A DNA stretch of 64,000 bases from NCBI RefSeq assembly GCF_000427825.1, contig NZ_ATYT01000006.1, positions 196,975 to 260,974 of the forward strand, read 5' to 3'. The position numbers and the translations under genes were made by a program. Under the pieces are notes generated by a model. It saw only the letters and a list, made by a program, of their open reading frames with translations, made no database searches and had not been told where the DNA came from. This stretch comes from Thermocrispum municipale DSM 44069. Lineage in GTDB: Bacteria; Actinomycetota; Actinomycetes; Mycobacteriales; Pseudonocardiaceae. Positions 1 to 7,488 of this stretch are shown here, piece after piece. Within the stretch, counting starts at the first letter, position 1, and every line of letters starts with the position of its first letter.

Positions 1-44
1 ACGCCACCGCGGCGGGTGCAGCGCAGTGCGGCATCGATCCGTAA
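1..44 (+). other. possible 3' tail of an upstream CDS
   Basis: Reading from base 3, thirteen codons run to a TAA at 42-44 and have the high G+C third positions of real genes here. In related actinobacteria the gene before DUF2469 is rnhB, so this may be its C-terminal end, but too little is visible to recognise it. A second frame stays open to a TGA at 145-147, overlapping the next start by four bases, so the true end of the upstream gene is uncertain. Confidence 0.25.
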
Positions 45-143
45 CGCTGCGTGTGCCGTGGAACCGTTGGATGCCGAGACGTCCGAGGTGGGCCAGAATG
101 GGAGCTTGGAGCTCGTCAGACAGCTAGGAGGAGCCGCAACCGG

Positions 144-467
144 ATGAGCGCGGAGGACCTCGAGAAGTACGAGACCGAGATGGAGCTCTCGCTGTATCGC
201 GAGTACCGCGACATCGTCGGTCAGTTCACCTATGTGGTGGAGACCGAGCGGCGCTTCTACCTGGCCAATTCGGTCGACGTGCAGGTACGGGACGCCGCGG
301 GTGAGGTCTACTTCGAGGTGCGGATGTCCGACGCCTGGGTGTGGGACATGTATCGGCCCGCCAGGTTCGTCAAGAACGTTCGAGTGATCACGTTCAAGGA
401 CGTCAACGTCGAGGAGCTGGAGAAGCCCGACTTGCGGCTGCCGGAGGGCGGTCCCTTCCCGCCGTAG
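144..467 (+). CDS. DUF2469 family protein
   Basis: A 107-residue acidic protein (starts MSAEDLEKYETEME) matching the DUF2469 family (M. tuberculosis Rv2901c). It is conserved across Actinobacteria and has no established biochemical function. The ATG at 144 is chosen over upstream in-frame starts because an AGGAGG lies at 127-132 and the family begins with this MSAEDL segment. No signal peptide or membrane segment is visible; the middle (YREYRDIVGQF, DVQVRD) reads like a compact alpha/beta domain. It precedes yraN-comM-dprA as in mycobacteria, but a 500-base repeat-rich gap separates it from yraN, so it is probably not cotranscribed with them. Confidence 0.9.
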   Translation: MSAEDLEKYETEMELSLYREYRDIVGQFTYVVETERRFYLANSVDVQVRDAAGEVYFEVRMSDAWVWDMYRPARFVKNVRVITFKDVNVEELEKPDLRLPEGGPFPP

Positions 468-681
468 GGCCCTGGCGCCCTGACCGGATGCAAGGCCCTC
501 TGCAGCGATCGCGCGGGCCCTGCCGTCGCGCGGTTCGGCGCCGTGCGCCTGCCGACTCCACCGTTCCGGTGCTCCGTCGTGCGTGGCTGTCGAACCCCTG
601 CCGTCGGGCGGTCCTCTTCGAGCACCTGCCGGCCCGGTCGTCGGGTCGTTCCACCGTGCGTTGCTGCCGGTCCTGCTGTCG

Positions 682-811
682 GGGCTGTTCGGCCTGGTGC
701 GGGTTTCGGCGCCCTGCTATCGGGCTGTTCGGCCTGGTGCGGGTTTCGGCGCCCTGCAGTCGGGGCTGTTCGGCCTCGTGCGGCTTTTGGCGCTCTGCTG
801 CCGCGCCGTTC
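682..811. repeat. degenerate 40-41 bp tandem repeat
   Basis: Three clear copies begin with GGGCTGTTCGGCCT at 682, 722 and 763 (spacing 40 and 41 bases), followed by a decayed fourth copy near 804. Each unit continues with a GTGCGGGTTTCGGCGCC-like segment. Copies 1 and 2 are almost identical; copy 3 carries several substitutions. No conserved protein frame is maintained, because 40 and 41 are not multiples of three. Confidence 0.75.
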
Positions 812-872
812 CGCCTCGCGCGGTGACCGGCCTCGTCGCCCGGCCGTTCGCGCTCCTGCGCGCGCCTCCGGG

Positions 873-898
873 TTGTCCACAAGCTCCAGTTATCCACA
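873..898 (+). promoter_or_regulatory. paired DnaA boxes
   Basis: TTGTCCACA (873-881) and TTATCCACA (890-898) lie 8 bases apart in the same orientation. Both are consensus-quality DnaA boxes: TTGTCCACA is the form favoured in high-GC actinobacteria and TTATCCACA is the E. coli R-box. They lie about 80 bases upstream of yraN. Their function here is inferred. Confidence 0.6.
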
Positions 899-976
899 CC
901 CGGCCGGGTTCGCGCTGTTGCCGCTGCGAGCTGAAGTCCATCGTGGTTGGTGGATGTCAGCGAACTGGGGGTAGCG

Positions 977-1354
977 GTGGGCTCAGTCCAAGAACGTGCG
1001 CGAAGTCAGCGATCGCTGGCTCGGCAAGGCGAACAGTTGGCCGCGGAATACTTCGAGCAGCGCGGGTGCACCGTGCTCGCGCGTAATTGGCGATGTCGCG
1101 AGGGCGAGCTGGACATCGTCGGCTACGACGGTCGCACGTTGATCGTCTGCGAGGTCAAGACGCGGTCCGGTTTGCGCTGCGGCACGCCGGCCGAATCGGT
1201 CACTCCGGGAAAGATGGCGCGGATCCGACGCGCGGCGAGTAAGTGGTTGAGCACTTTCGGGGTCCCGCCAGGGCCGGTGCGATTCGACGTGGTGTCGGTG
1301 TTCATGCCGCCTGGCCAGAGACCGCGGCTGCGGCACATTCCGGGAGCGTTCTGA
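977..1354 (+). CDS. yraN: YraN/UPF0102 family endonuclease-like protein
   Basis: 125 residues. It has the UPF0102 fold signature of the restriction-endonuclease-like superfamily: an N-terminal helix (GEQLAAEYFEQRGCTVLARNWR), then GELDIVGYDG and VCEVKTR, which supply the E-D-ExK type active site (Glu of GELD, Asp of DIV, and the EVK pair). UPF0102 proteins are usually about 120 residues and are suspected nucleases; a physiological role is not established. The GTG at 977 is preferred because a GGGGGT lies just upstream; an earlier GTG at 947 is also in frame but lacks a good ribosome-binding site. The stop overlaps the comM start (TGATG), so the two are translationally coupled. Same order as M. 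tuberculosis Rv2898c-Rv2897c-Rv2896c. Confidence 0.9.
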   Translation: MGSVQERARSQRSLARQGEQLAAEYFEQRGCTVLARNWRCREGELDIVGYDGRTLIVCEVKTRSGLRCGTPAESVTPGKMARIRRAASKWLSTFGVPPGPVRFDVVSVFMPPGQRPRLRHIPGAF

Positions 1355-2871
1355 TGCCGGTGGCACGTGCGTGGTCGATGGCGCTGGCCGGTCTGGAGGG
1401 ACGGCTCGTCGAGATCGAGGCCGATATCGGTTCGGGTTTGCCGGGCACGAAAATGGTCGGCTTGCCCGATACCGGGGTGCGCGAGGCGAAGGACAGAGTG
1501 CGATCGGCCATCCGGAACTCCGGACTGCCATGGCCGACGAGCCAACTGACGCTCGGCTTGTCGCCGGCGAACCTGCCGAAAGTCGGCTCCGCGTACGACG
1601 TGGGCATCGCCGTGGCGGTGTTGGCCGCCTGCGGGGTCGTACCGGCGGAGAAGCTGGCGTCCGCCGTGTTGATCGGGGAGCTCGCCCTCGACGGTCGGCT
1701 GCGGCCGGTGCGTGGCGTGCTGCCGAGTTTGCTCGCCGCCCGTGCGCACGGTCTGAAGCTGGCTGTTGTCCCGGAGGCGTCGTTGGCGGAAGCCGCGCTG
1801 GTGGACGGTATCGACGTCGGGGGAGCACCGGACCTGTCGGCAGTCGTGAACTGGTTGCGCGACGTAGGGCCACTCAGTGCTCCGCCGGACGCTCCCGCAA
1901 GTCCGCGGAAAGAGGAGCCGCCGCCCGACCTCGCCGACGTTGCGGGTCAGTCGGATGCGCGCTGGGCACTCGAGGTGGCTGCCGCGGGTGGACACCACCT
2001 GCTGATGGTCGGCCCACCCGGTGTCGGGAAGACGATGCTGGCCCGTCGTCTACCCGGTCTGCTCCCTCCGCTGTCGGACGACGAAGCCTTGGAAGTCGCC
2101 GCGGTGCAATCGGTGGACGGAAGCCTCGATGCCGGAGCGTCGTTGGTTCGGACGCCGCCATTGGTCGCACCGCATCACTCGATATCGCTCGCCGGGCTGA
2201 TCGGTGGTGGCCCGGGAATCGCCATGCCTGGTGCAGTCAGCAGGGCGCACCGAGGGGTGCTCCTACTGGACGAAGCCTGCGAATTCGGACCGCACCGGCT
2301 GGAAGCATTGCGCACGACGTTGGAGGAAGGCGAGGTGCGGCTGTCGCGCGCTCGCGGTTCGGTGGTGTACCCGGCGCGATTTCAGCTGGTGTTGGCCACC
2401 AACCCGTGCCCGTGCGCTCCAGCGCGCGACGAAGACTGCACGTGCTCCCAGCAGACTCGTCGCCGTTATCTGGGCCGGTTGTCCGGCCCACTGCTGGACC
2501 GGGTGGACATTCGCGTGCACCTGCGGCCGATCTCGGTGGCGGAGTGCTATGGCGCCGATCGTCGGGAGACCACGGCCGAGGTTCGCGAGCGGGTCATCGT
2601 CGCTCGCGAGCGGTCCCGGGCGCGATGGGCTGCTTATGGGTGGCGAACGAATGCCGAGGTTCCCGGTCCGAAATTGCGTACCGAGTTCGCTTTGCCGAGT
2701 CGAGCGACCGAATTGCTGCGGCGTGCTCTCGCGCGAGGTCATCTCACGGCCCGCGGCGCCGATCGGTGTCTGAGGCTGGCCTGGACGCTGGCCGACCTCG
2801 CCGGGCTGGAGGTCCCGACCAGTGCCGAAGTCGCCATGGCCATGGACTTTCGTGAGCGGGTGCCGGCATGA
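1354..2871 (+). CDS. comM: YifB/ComM-type AAA+ Mg-chelatase-like ATPase
   Basis: 505 residues: an N-terminal Lon-protease-like domain, a Mg-chelatase-type AAA+ core and a C-terminal helical domain. Visible motifs are Walker A GPPGVGKT, Walker B LLLDEACEF, the Cys-rich insertion CPCAPARDEDCTC with the following RRRYLGRLSGPLLDRVDI (arginine-finger region). In Vibrio, ComM is a hexameric branch-migration helicase in natural transformation; in actinobacteria the gene is always with dprA, but transformation is rarely shown. Walker B reads DEACEF where DEAPEF or DELPEF is usual. The ATG at 1354 overlaps the yraN stop. The final ATGA (2868-2871) starts a degenerate copy of the dprA beginning rather than dprA itself. 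Confidence 0.95.
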   Translation: MPVARAWSMALAGLEGRLVEIEADIGSGLPGTKMVGLPDTGVREAKDRVRSAIRNSGLPWPTSQLTLGLSPANLPKVGSAYDVGIAVAVLAACGVVPAEKLASAVLIGELALDGRLRPVRGVLPSLLAARAHGLKLAVVPEASLAEAALVDGIDVGGAPDLSAVVNWLRDVGPLSAPPDAPASPRKEEPPPDLADVAGQSDARWALEVAAAGGHHLLMVGPPGVGKTMLARRLPGLLPPLSDDEALEVAAVQSVDGSLDAGASLVRTPPLVAPHHSISLAGLIGGGPGIAMPGAVSRAHRGVLLLDEACEFGPHRLEALRTTLEEGEVRLSRARGSVVYPARFQLVLATNPCPCAPARDEDCTCSQQTRRRYLGRLSGPLLDRVDIRVHLRPISVAECYGADRRETTAEVRERVIVARERSRARWAAYGWRTNAEVPGPKLRTEFALPSRATELLRRALARGHLTARGADRCLRLAWTLADLAGLEVPTSAEVAMAMDFRERVPA

Positions 2872-3120
2872 GGACCACTGAGGAGTGGTTGGTGAGGGCC
2901 TACCTACTGCGGGTCGCCGATGCCGCTACGGCCTCGGACTTCGGAGAGCGGGGTACCGGCGTGAGGGTTCCCGAGGTGCGGTGGCTGCCGTGGGTCGCCG
3001 ATGCCGCTGTGGCGTCGGACTTCGGAGAGCGGGGTACCGGCGTGAGGGTTCCCGAGGTGCGGTGGCTGCCGCGGGCCGCCGATGCAGCCGGGGTCGTGGA
3101 TCGCCGTGAAGGGTGCCGGC
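2868..3120 (+). repeat. tandem duplication of the comM/dprA junction (93, 81, 79 bp units)
   Basis: Each unit begins at an RTGAGG start-like codon (2868, 2961, 3042; the true dprA ATG at 3121 begins the next) and ends with a GAGCGGGGTACCGGC-type segment that corresponds to the comM 3' end (GAGCGGGTGCCGGC at 2854-2867). Between copies 2 and 3 the identity is nearly complete across 81 bases; copy 1 is 12 bases longer because it retains the segment encoding AYL. So comM-tail plus dprA-head has been copied in tandem and has then diverged. Confidence 0.85.
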
Positions 3121-3134
3121 ATGAGGCTCACTGA
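2868..3134 (+). pseudogene. vestigial dprA-start duplication (88-residue open frame)
   Basis: The ATG at 2868 overlaps the comM stop as ATGA. The first 18 codons (MRTTEEWLVRAYLLRVAD) closely resemble the true DprA start (MRLTEERVARAYLLRVAE). After that the frame runs through two 27-residue repeats (ASDFGERGTGVRVPEVRWLP-like) and ends at 3134, 14 bases inside dprA and in a different frame from it. It is best read as a decayed tandem duplication of the comM-dprA junction that may still be translated and couple comM to dprA; a functional small protein is not excluded. Confidence 0.55.
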
Positions 3135-4284
3135 GGAGCGGGTGGCGCGAGCCTACCTGCTGCGAGTCGCGGAACCACCTGCGGCGGCCCTCGCTGCATT
3201 TGTCTCCGCGCACGGTCCAACCGAAGCAGCCGAGCGCGTGCGTGCCCGGCAGGTTCCGCCGGCAGTTGCGCAGGAAACGGAAGCGAGAGCCCACCTCACG
3301 GTGACCGCCGCCGATCTTGAGCGCGCACAGGAGAAGCTGGGCGCCCGACTGATCACGCCCGAGGACGATGAGTGGCCTTCCTGGCCGTTGCTCGCGCTGA
3401 CGGTCGCCGGTGCTCGCGGAATCAAGGGGATGAGCGCTCCGATCGCTTTGTGGGCCCGCGGTGGCGGACGCCTCGACGGGGCCGTCAAACGCTCGGTGAC
3501 GATGGTCGGATCCCGGGCAGCCAGCAGCTACGGCGAACACATTGCATCCGATTGGGCGTTCAGCCTGGCCACTGAGGGGGTCGCAATTTTCTCCGGTGCT
3601 GCTTACGGGATCGATGCGGCGTCTCACCGTGGCGCACTCGCCGCCGCAGGCGTGACCGTCGCCGTTCTTGGTTGTGCATTGGATGCCGGTTACCCGGCCG
3701 GCCACGGGCGACTGCTCAACAAGATCGCCGAGCGCGGTCTGGTGTTGAGCGAGTACTCCCCGGGAACACCGCCCGCTCGGCACCGGTTCCTGGTCCGCAA
3801 CAGATTGCTTGCCGCGCTGAGTGCAGCGACTGTGGTTGTCGAAGCAGGATTACGAAGCGGGGCGCGCAACACCGCGAACACGGCTCGACTCCTCGGCAGA
3901 CCCGTCATGGCGGTGCCGGGCCCGCTGATCTCCCGCAATTCGGCTGGCTGCCACGACCTCATCCGCAATGAGCGGGCGGCTTTGGTGACGTCCGCAGCAC
4001 AGGTGCTCGAGGTCGTCGGCGCGCTGGGCGCGGACCTTGCCGCGGAGAGCGAACCCCCGCCGCGAGCGACCGATCAACTCACTGGCGATGCCCTGCTCGT
4101 TCACGAGGCGCTGGCGGACACTCCGAAGACCGTCGAGCAGCTGGTGGTGGACGCCGGAGTTGCGGAGCGAGCGGTGCGCTCCGTGCTCCCTGCGTTGGAA
4201 GTCGAGGGCTTCTGCGAGCGCACGGAGGCCGGTTGGAGGCTGGCTCGCGCCCCGACTCGGGCGGATCCCACCTGGAAAGGCTGA
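3121..4284 (+). CDS. dprA: DNA-processing protein DprA
   Basis: 387 residues. DprA binds incoming single-stranded DNA and loads RecA. The Rossmann-like core is clear: VTMVGSRAASSYGEH, then IFSGAAYGIDAASHRGALAAAG, VAVLGCALDAGYPAGH, LSEYSPGTPPARHRFLVRNRLLAALS, EAGLRSGARNTANTARLLGRPVMAVPG and NSAGCHDLIR. The usual SGGAxGID reads SGAAYGID. A C-terminal winged-helix (DprA WH) follows from about residue 320. The ATG at 3121 (MRLTEER) is chosen because it starts the family's N-terminal helical segment and has GAAGGG eight bases upstream. It is the last gene of the yraN-comM-dprA group, separated from comM by the junction repeats. Confidence 0.95.
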   Translation: MRLTEERVARAYLLRVAEPPAAALAAFVSAHGPTEAAERVRARQVPPAVAQETEARAHLTVTAADLERAQEKLGARLITPEDDEWPSWPLLALTVAGARGIKGMSAPIALWARGGGRLDGAVKRSVTMVGSRAASSYGEHIASDWAFSLATEGVAIFSGAAYGIDAASHRGALAAAGVTVAVLGCALDAGYPAGHGRLLNKIAERGLVLSEYSPGTPPARHRFLVRNRLLAALSAATVVVEAGLRSGARNTANTARLLGRPVMAVPGPLISRNSAGCHDLIRNERAALVTSAAQVLEVVGALGADLAAESEPPPRATDQLTGDALLVHEALADTPKTVEQLVVDAGVAERAVRSVLPALEVEGFCERTEAGWRLARAPTRADPTWKG

Positions 4285-4599
4285 GCCCGCTGTCGACCGC
4301 ATGGTTTTGTTCCGGCCCTCCGGCCCGACGCTCGGGCTGCGCGGGCATGCCCGGTTTGCCCATGTGGGCTCGGGAGTGCGGGCGGCCACGCCACTGCTGG
4401 CGAGGCCGGTCCGAGCGGCCGGGCTCGCGGAGCCGCCCCGGCCCAAGCGACCACTGCGCAACAGCCCGGACGGTCGAAGTGTTGCGATCAAGTTGTTGCG
4501 AAAGATCACTCGGCTGGGTGCAGGCGGTCGGGTTGTTGCTGGGAGCGTGCGACACGAAGATCCGGATACTTGACGCCCGGCAGTGCTTACCCCAGGTTG
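4285..4599 (+). other. 315 bp intergenic region
   Basis: Between dprA and xerC. GC-rich with no gene, strong hairpin or clean repeat that I can support. It presumably carries the xerC-whiG promoter. Confidence 0.4.
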
Positions 4600-5682
4600 A
4601 TGAACATGGGGACCAGGTCCCCGGCGACCAGGCCGGACCTTCAGCGAGCGCGGGACGCGTTGCCCGCCGCGTGCGAGCGGATCGTGGCGGCATTCGAGCG
4701 TCATCTCCGCTCCGAGCGCGGGTTGTCACCGCATACGGTTCGGGCCTACGTAGGGGATGTCGTCTCGCTCCTGGCGCATCTGCACGGCATCGACCTTGCC
4801 GCGCCGCCGAAGCCTCGCGCCGCGCCAGAGGGCTCGCCGCCCCACGACGGATCTCAGCCAGAAGATCCAGGCGACGTGGAGGCGGTGTCAGACGACGCGA
4901 GCATCGAGGGCCTTGACGTCCGCGAACTGCGGAGTTGGCTGTCGAGCCAGCACACGGCGGGAGTCGCGCGCACGACACTGGCAAGGCGAGCGGCCTCGGC
5001 TCGAACGTTCACCGCGTGGGCGGTGAAGCAGGGCTACCTGGAGACCGATCCCGGCGAGCGCCTGGAGGCACCGCGTCCGCATCGCAAACTGCCCACCGTT
5101 CTGAGCAAGGATCAAGCCACCGATCTCATGCGGGCATCAGCGCTCGGGGCTGAGCAGGACAACCCCGTGGCGCTGCGTGACCACGCCATCGTCGAGCTGC
5201 TGTACGCGACGGGCATTCGCGTGGCGGAGCTGTGTGCGCTCAACATCGACCAGATCGACTTTTCCCGGCGCCTGCTGCGCGTGATCGGTAAAGGCAACAA
5301 GGAACGGGTGGTGCCGTTCGGTCAACCGGCGGCCGCCGCGCTGCAAGCGTGGCTGGATCGTGGCCGGCAATCACTTGCGCGGACACACGCCAGCGATGAC
5401 GATGCTCCCGTGTTCGTGGGGGTTCGGGGTGGACGAATCGATCAGCGCACGGTGCGCAAGGTGGTGCATGACGCCACCTCGGCCGTGCCGGGCGCGGCGG
5501 ACATCGGACCACACGGTTTACGCCACTCCGCGGCGACTCACCTACTGGACGGGGGTGCGGACCTTCGCAGCGTTCAGGAGTTACTCGGTCACGCTACGCT
5601 AGCGACCACCCAGCTCTACACTCATGTCACCGTTGACCGGCTGAAGGCAATACATGACCGAACGCATCCCAGGGCCAGGTGA
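4600..5682 (+). CDS. xerC: tyrosine recombinase XerC
   Basis: 360 residues from the ATG at 4600; ATG 4606 and TTG 4570 are alternatives. N-terminal SAM-like core-binding domain (FERHLRSERGLSPHTVRAYVGDV), then the catalytic domain with R207 (ATGIRVAEL), K231 (GKGNKERVVPFG), H305-x-x-R308 (HGLRHSAATHLL), H331 (LGHATLATTQ) and nucleophile Y340 (LYTHV). This is the complete XerC/XerD set for resolving chromosome dimers at dif with FtsK. A Pro/Asp-rich insertion of about 35 residues (near 70-105) splits the N-terminal domain and makes it longer than the usual 300. Its 3' end overlaps whiG by 29 bases, so the two are cotranscribed. Confidence 0.93.
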   Translation: MNMGTRSPATRPDLQRARDALPAACERIVAAFERHLRSERGLSPHTVRAYVGDVVSLLAHLHGIDLAAPPKPRAAPEGSPPHDGSQPEDPGDVEAVSDDASIEGLDVRELRSWLSSQHTAGVARTTLARRAASARTFTAWAVKQGYLETDPGERLEAPRPHRKLPTVLSKDQATDLMRASALGAEQDNPVALRDHAIVELLYATGIRVAELCALNIDQIDFSRRLLRVIGKGNKERVVPFGQPAAAALQAWLDRGRQSLARTHASDDDAPVFVGVRGGRIDQRTVRKVVHDATSAVPGAADIGPHGLRHSAATHLLDGGADLRSVQELLGHATLATTQLYTHVTVDRLKAIHDRTHPRAR

Positions 5683-6565
5683 GCGCACCCGCGCCGCAGC
5701 GGCTCGCTCGGCCGTGGAGCCCGATGCCGCTGGGGACCGGGCAAAGCGTGACGTACCTGCGCAGGTTCGAGCTGCGGCCATGACCAAAGCGGAGGCCAAC
5801 GGCCAGTCCGACGAAGCCATCGACGCGTTGTGGCGACAGTTCGCCGAGAACCCGACGCGTAGCCTTCGCGACCGCCTTCTGCTGCACTACGCTCCGCTGG
5901 TCAAGTACGTGGCAGGCAAGGTCGGCACCGGATTGCCCACGCACATCGACACGGGTGACCTCGTCGGGTCGGGAATCTTCGGCCTGGTCGACGCCATCGA
6001 GAAGTTCGACCCCAGCCGAGGCTGGAAGTTCGAGACCTACGCGATGCAGCGCATTCGCGGCGCGATTCTCGACGATCTCAGGTCGCAGGACTGGGTGCCG
6101 CGGGCGGTGCGCAGCCGGGCTCGCGAGGTCGAGCGAGCGATCGAACGACTGAGCGGCAAGCTCAATCGCACCCCCACCGACGAAGAACTGGCCCGCGAAC
6201 TGGACATCACGGTCGACGAGCTCCGAGACCTCTACGGACAACTGCGGCTGACCAGCGTCGTGGCGCTGGAGGAACTCCTCTCGCCGGGGCGGGAGTCGGC
6301 ATCCCTCGTCGAAGCCTTGCAGGACGAGGACGCGCCGGACCCGGTGTCCGTGCTGGTCGACCGGGACAACCGCAGGCAACTCGCCGACGCGATCGCCCAG
6401 CTGACCGAGCGTGACCGGATCATCGTCAGCCTCTACTACTTCGAGAGCCTCACGCTGGCTGAGATCGGCAAGGTCCTCGGCGTCACCGAATCGCGCGTCA
6501 GCCAACTGCACACGCGCGCCGTGCTGCGGCTGCGCGCCAAGCTCACCGAGCAGGCCTCCGTCTAG
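5654..6565 (+). CDS. whiG: WhiG/FliA-type RNA polymerase sigma factor
   Basis: 303 residues. Group 3 sigma factor: region 2 (LILHYAPLVKYVAGKV-like, GLVDAIEKFDPSRGWKFETYAMQRIRGAILDDLRSQDWVPR), region 3, and region 4 with LTERDRIIVSLYYFESLTLAEIGKVLGVTESRVSQLHTRAVLRLR. These segments match Streptomyces WhiG, the sigma factor committing aerial hyphae to sporulation, with a longer N-terminal tail here. M. tuberculosis has xerC at this place but no whiG, so it supports a sporulating actinomycete. The ATG at 5654 lies inside the xerC 3' end with GAAGG upstream; ATG 5780 (MTKAEANG) is an alternative. The TAG stop is shared with the convergent M23 gene through CTAG. Confidence 0.9.
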   Translation: MTERIPGPGERTRAAAARSAVEPDAAGDRAKRDVPAQVRAAAMTKAEANGQSDEAIDALWRQFAENPTRSLRDRLLLHYAPLVKYVAGKVGTGLPTHIDTGDLVGSGIFGLVDAIEKFDPSRGWKFETYAMQRIRGAILDDLRSQDWVPRAVRSRAREVERAIERLSGKLNRTPTDEELARELDITVDELRDLYGQLRLTSVVALEELLSPGRESASLVEALQDEDAPDPVSVLVDRDNRRQLADAIAQLTERDRIIVSLYYFESLTLAEIGKVLGVTESRVSQLHTRAVLRLRAKLTEQASV

Positions 6566-7488
6566 CCGGTCCACGGCTTCAGCCGAACAACCGACCGCGA
6601 CCTGACGAGCTGGAGAGGATCCAGATACTGCAGTTCGGGCACCGTGCGCAACGCACCCCAGTGCAGGCACGCCGCTTCCGGACAGCCCTCGTGCCCCGAC
6701 TCGAGCGTGCCGATGCGTTGACCCTCGTAAACCTGATCACCCACCTTCACCTCGGCACGCACGGGTTCATATGTCGTGTGCACTGCGTCGTGCTCGATCG
6801 AGATGACTCCTCGCCCTGCCAGCTTGTCCGCGTAGACCACCACGCCCGCGCTTGCGGCGAGCACCGGTTGCCCGCGGCGCCCTCCGAGGTCGACCCCACG
6901 GTGGCCGGCACCGAAGGGGGTGTCGGGAGGGTCGAAGCTGCGGACCACCGGGGGAGTTGGGTGCAACGGCCACGCAAACCTGCCTCGGGTCGGCGTCCCA
7001 GGGTCGCCGGCTGACGACCGAATTGCTGGGCGAGCAGACGACCGTGTGGCCGGGTCGGCTGAGGAACGCGTTGCTGGGTCAGCTGACGACCGTGTGGCCG
7101 GGTCGGCTGCGGAACGCGTTGCCGGGTCGGCTGCGGAACGCGTTGCCGGGTCGGCTGAGGAACGCGTTGCTGGGTCAGCTGACGACCGAGTGGCTGGGTC
7201 GGCCGATGGTCGCGTCGCTGGGTCGTCGTCAGCTGTCGTGTGGCGAGCCCGGCCGCCGCGTGCGACGTCGGTGTCACTCGTGTAGGCACGTAACGACACC
7301 TGTTCCGGCGGCGGGTGCAATGCCGTCGGTGCGTCCAGGACGGCGGTGGCCGCAACAAAGCTCGAAACCGCACTGCCACTCATCGCGACCGCAACGGCAA
7401 GACACAGCGCAACTGGCCACGGGACGAAACGCTGCCGACCGCCACCGGTGCGGTGCACACCTTGATGCCGTGCGAGGAAGTTCGTCAT
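6562..7488 (-). CDS. secreted M23 family peptidoglycan metallopeptidase with octapeptide repeats
   Basis: 308 residues. A hydrophobic N-terminal segment (PWPVALCLAVAVAMSGSAVSSFVAA, about 24-48) acts as signal peptide or anchor. Residues 89-160 are nine tandem octapeptides of the DPATRSSA type, forming a flexible linker. The C-terminal M23 domain has H196 and D200 (HRGVDLGG), H237 (AVHTTYEP) and H276 (CLHWG) as likely zinc and catalytic residues. The first His of the usual HxH is Cys, which I believe is common in the actinobacterial orthologues next to rpsB (M. tuberculosis Rv2891). It probably cuts peptidoglycan cross-links. The stop overlaps that of whiG (CTAG, 6562-6565). Confidence 0.85.
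   Translation of the reverse strand: MTNFLARHQGVHRTGGGRQRFVPWPVALCLAVAVAMSGSAVSSFVAATAVLDAPTALHPPPEQVSLRAYTSDTDVARGGRARHTTADDDPATRPSADPATRSSADPATRSSADPATRSAADPATRSAADPATRSSADPATRSSADPATRSSARPAIRSSAGDPGTPTRGRFAWPLHPTPPVVRSFDPPDTPFGAGHRGVDLGGRRGQPVLAASAGVVVYADKLAGRGVISIEHDAVHTTYEPVRAEVKVGDQVYEGQRIGTLESGHEGCPEAACLHWGALRTVPELQYLDPLQLVRSRSVVRLKPWTG
7009..7224 (-). repeat. nine 24 bp coding repeats (octapeptide DPATRSSA)
   Basis: Nine exact 24-base units within the M23 gene. They encode, in order, DPATRPSA, DPATRSSA twice, DPATRSAA twice, DPATRSSA three times and RPAIRSSA. DNA units 3 and 7 from the left are identical, as are 5 and 6, which indicates recent unequal exchange; copy number is likely to vary between strains. 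Confidence 0.9.

Larger units (their letters stand above)
468..976 (+). other. repeat-rich intergenic region
   Basis: No credible gene. The open frames here on both strands are Arg/Pro/Ala-rich low-complexity products of the GC-rich repeats. It contains a degenerate tandem repeat (about 682-811), a pair of DnaA boxes (873-898) and, at its right end, the region expected to hold the yraN promoter. Confidence 0.6.

Noticed and set aside
308-900. Arg/Pro-rich open frames around 468-900
   Set aside because: They come from GC-rich repeat DNA in several frames on both strands, with no conserved protein.
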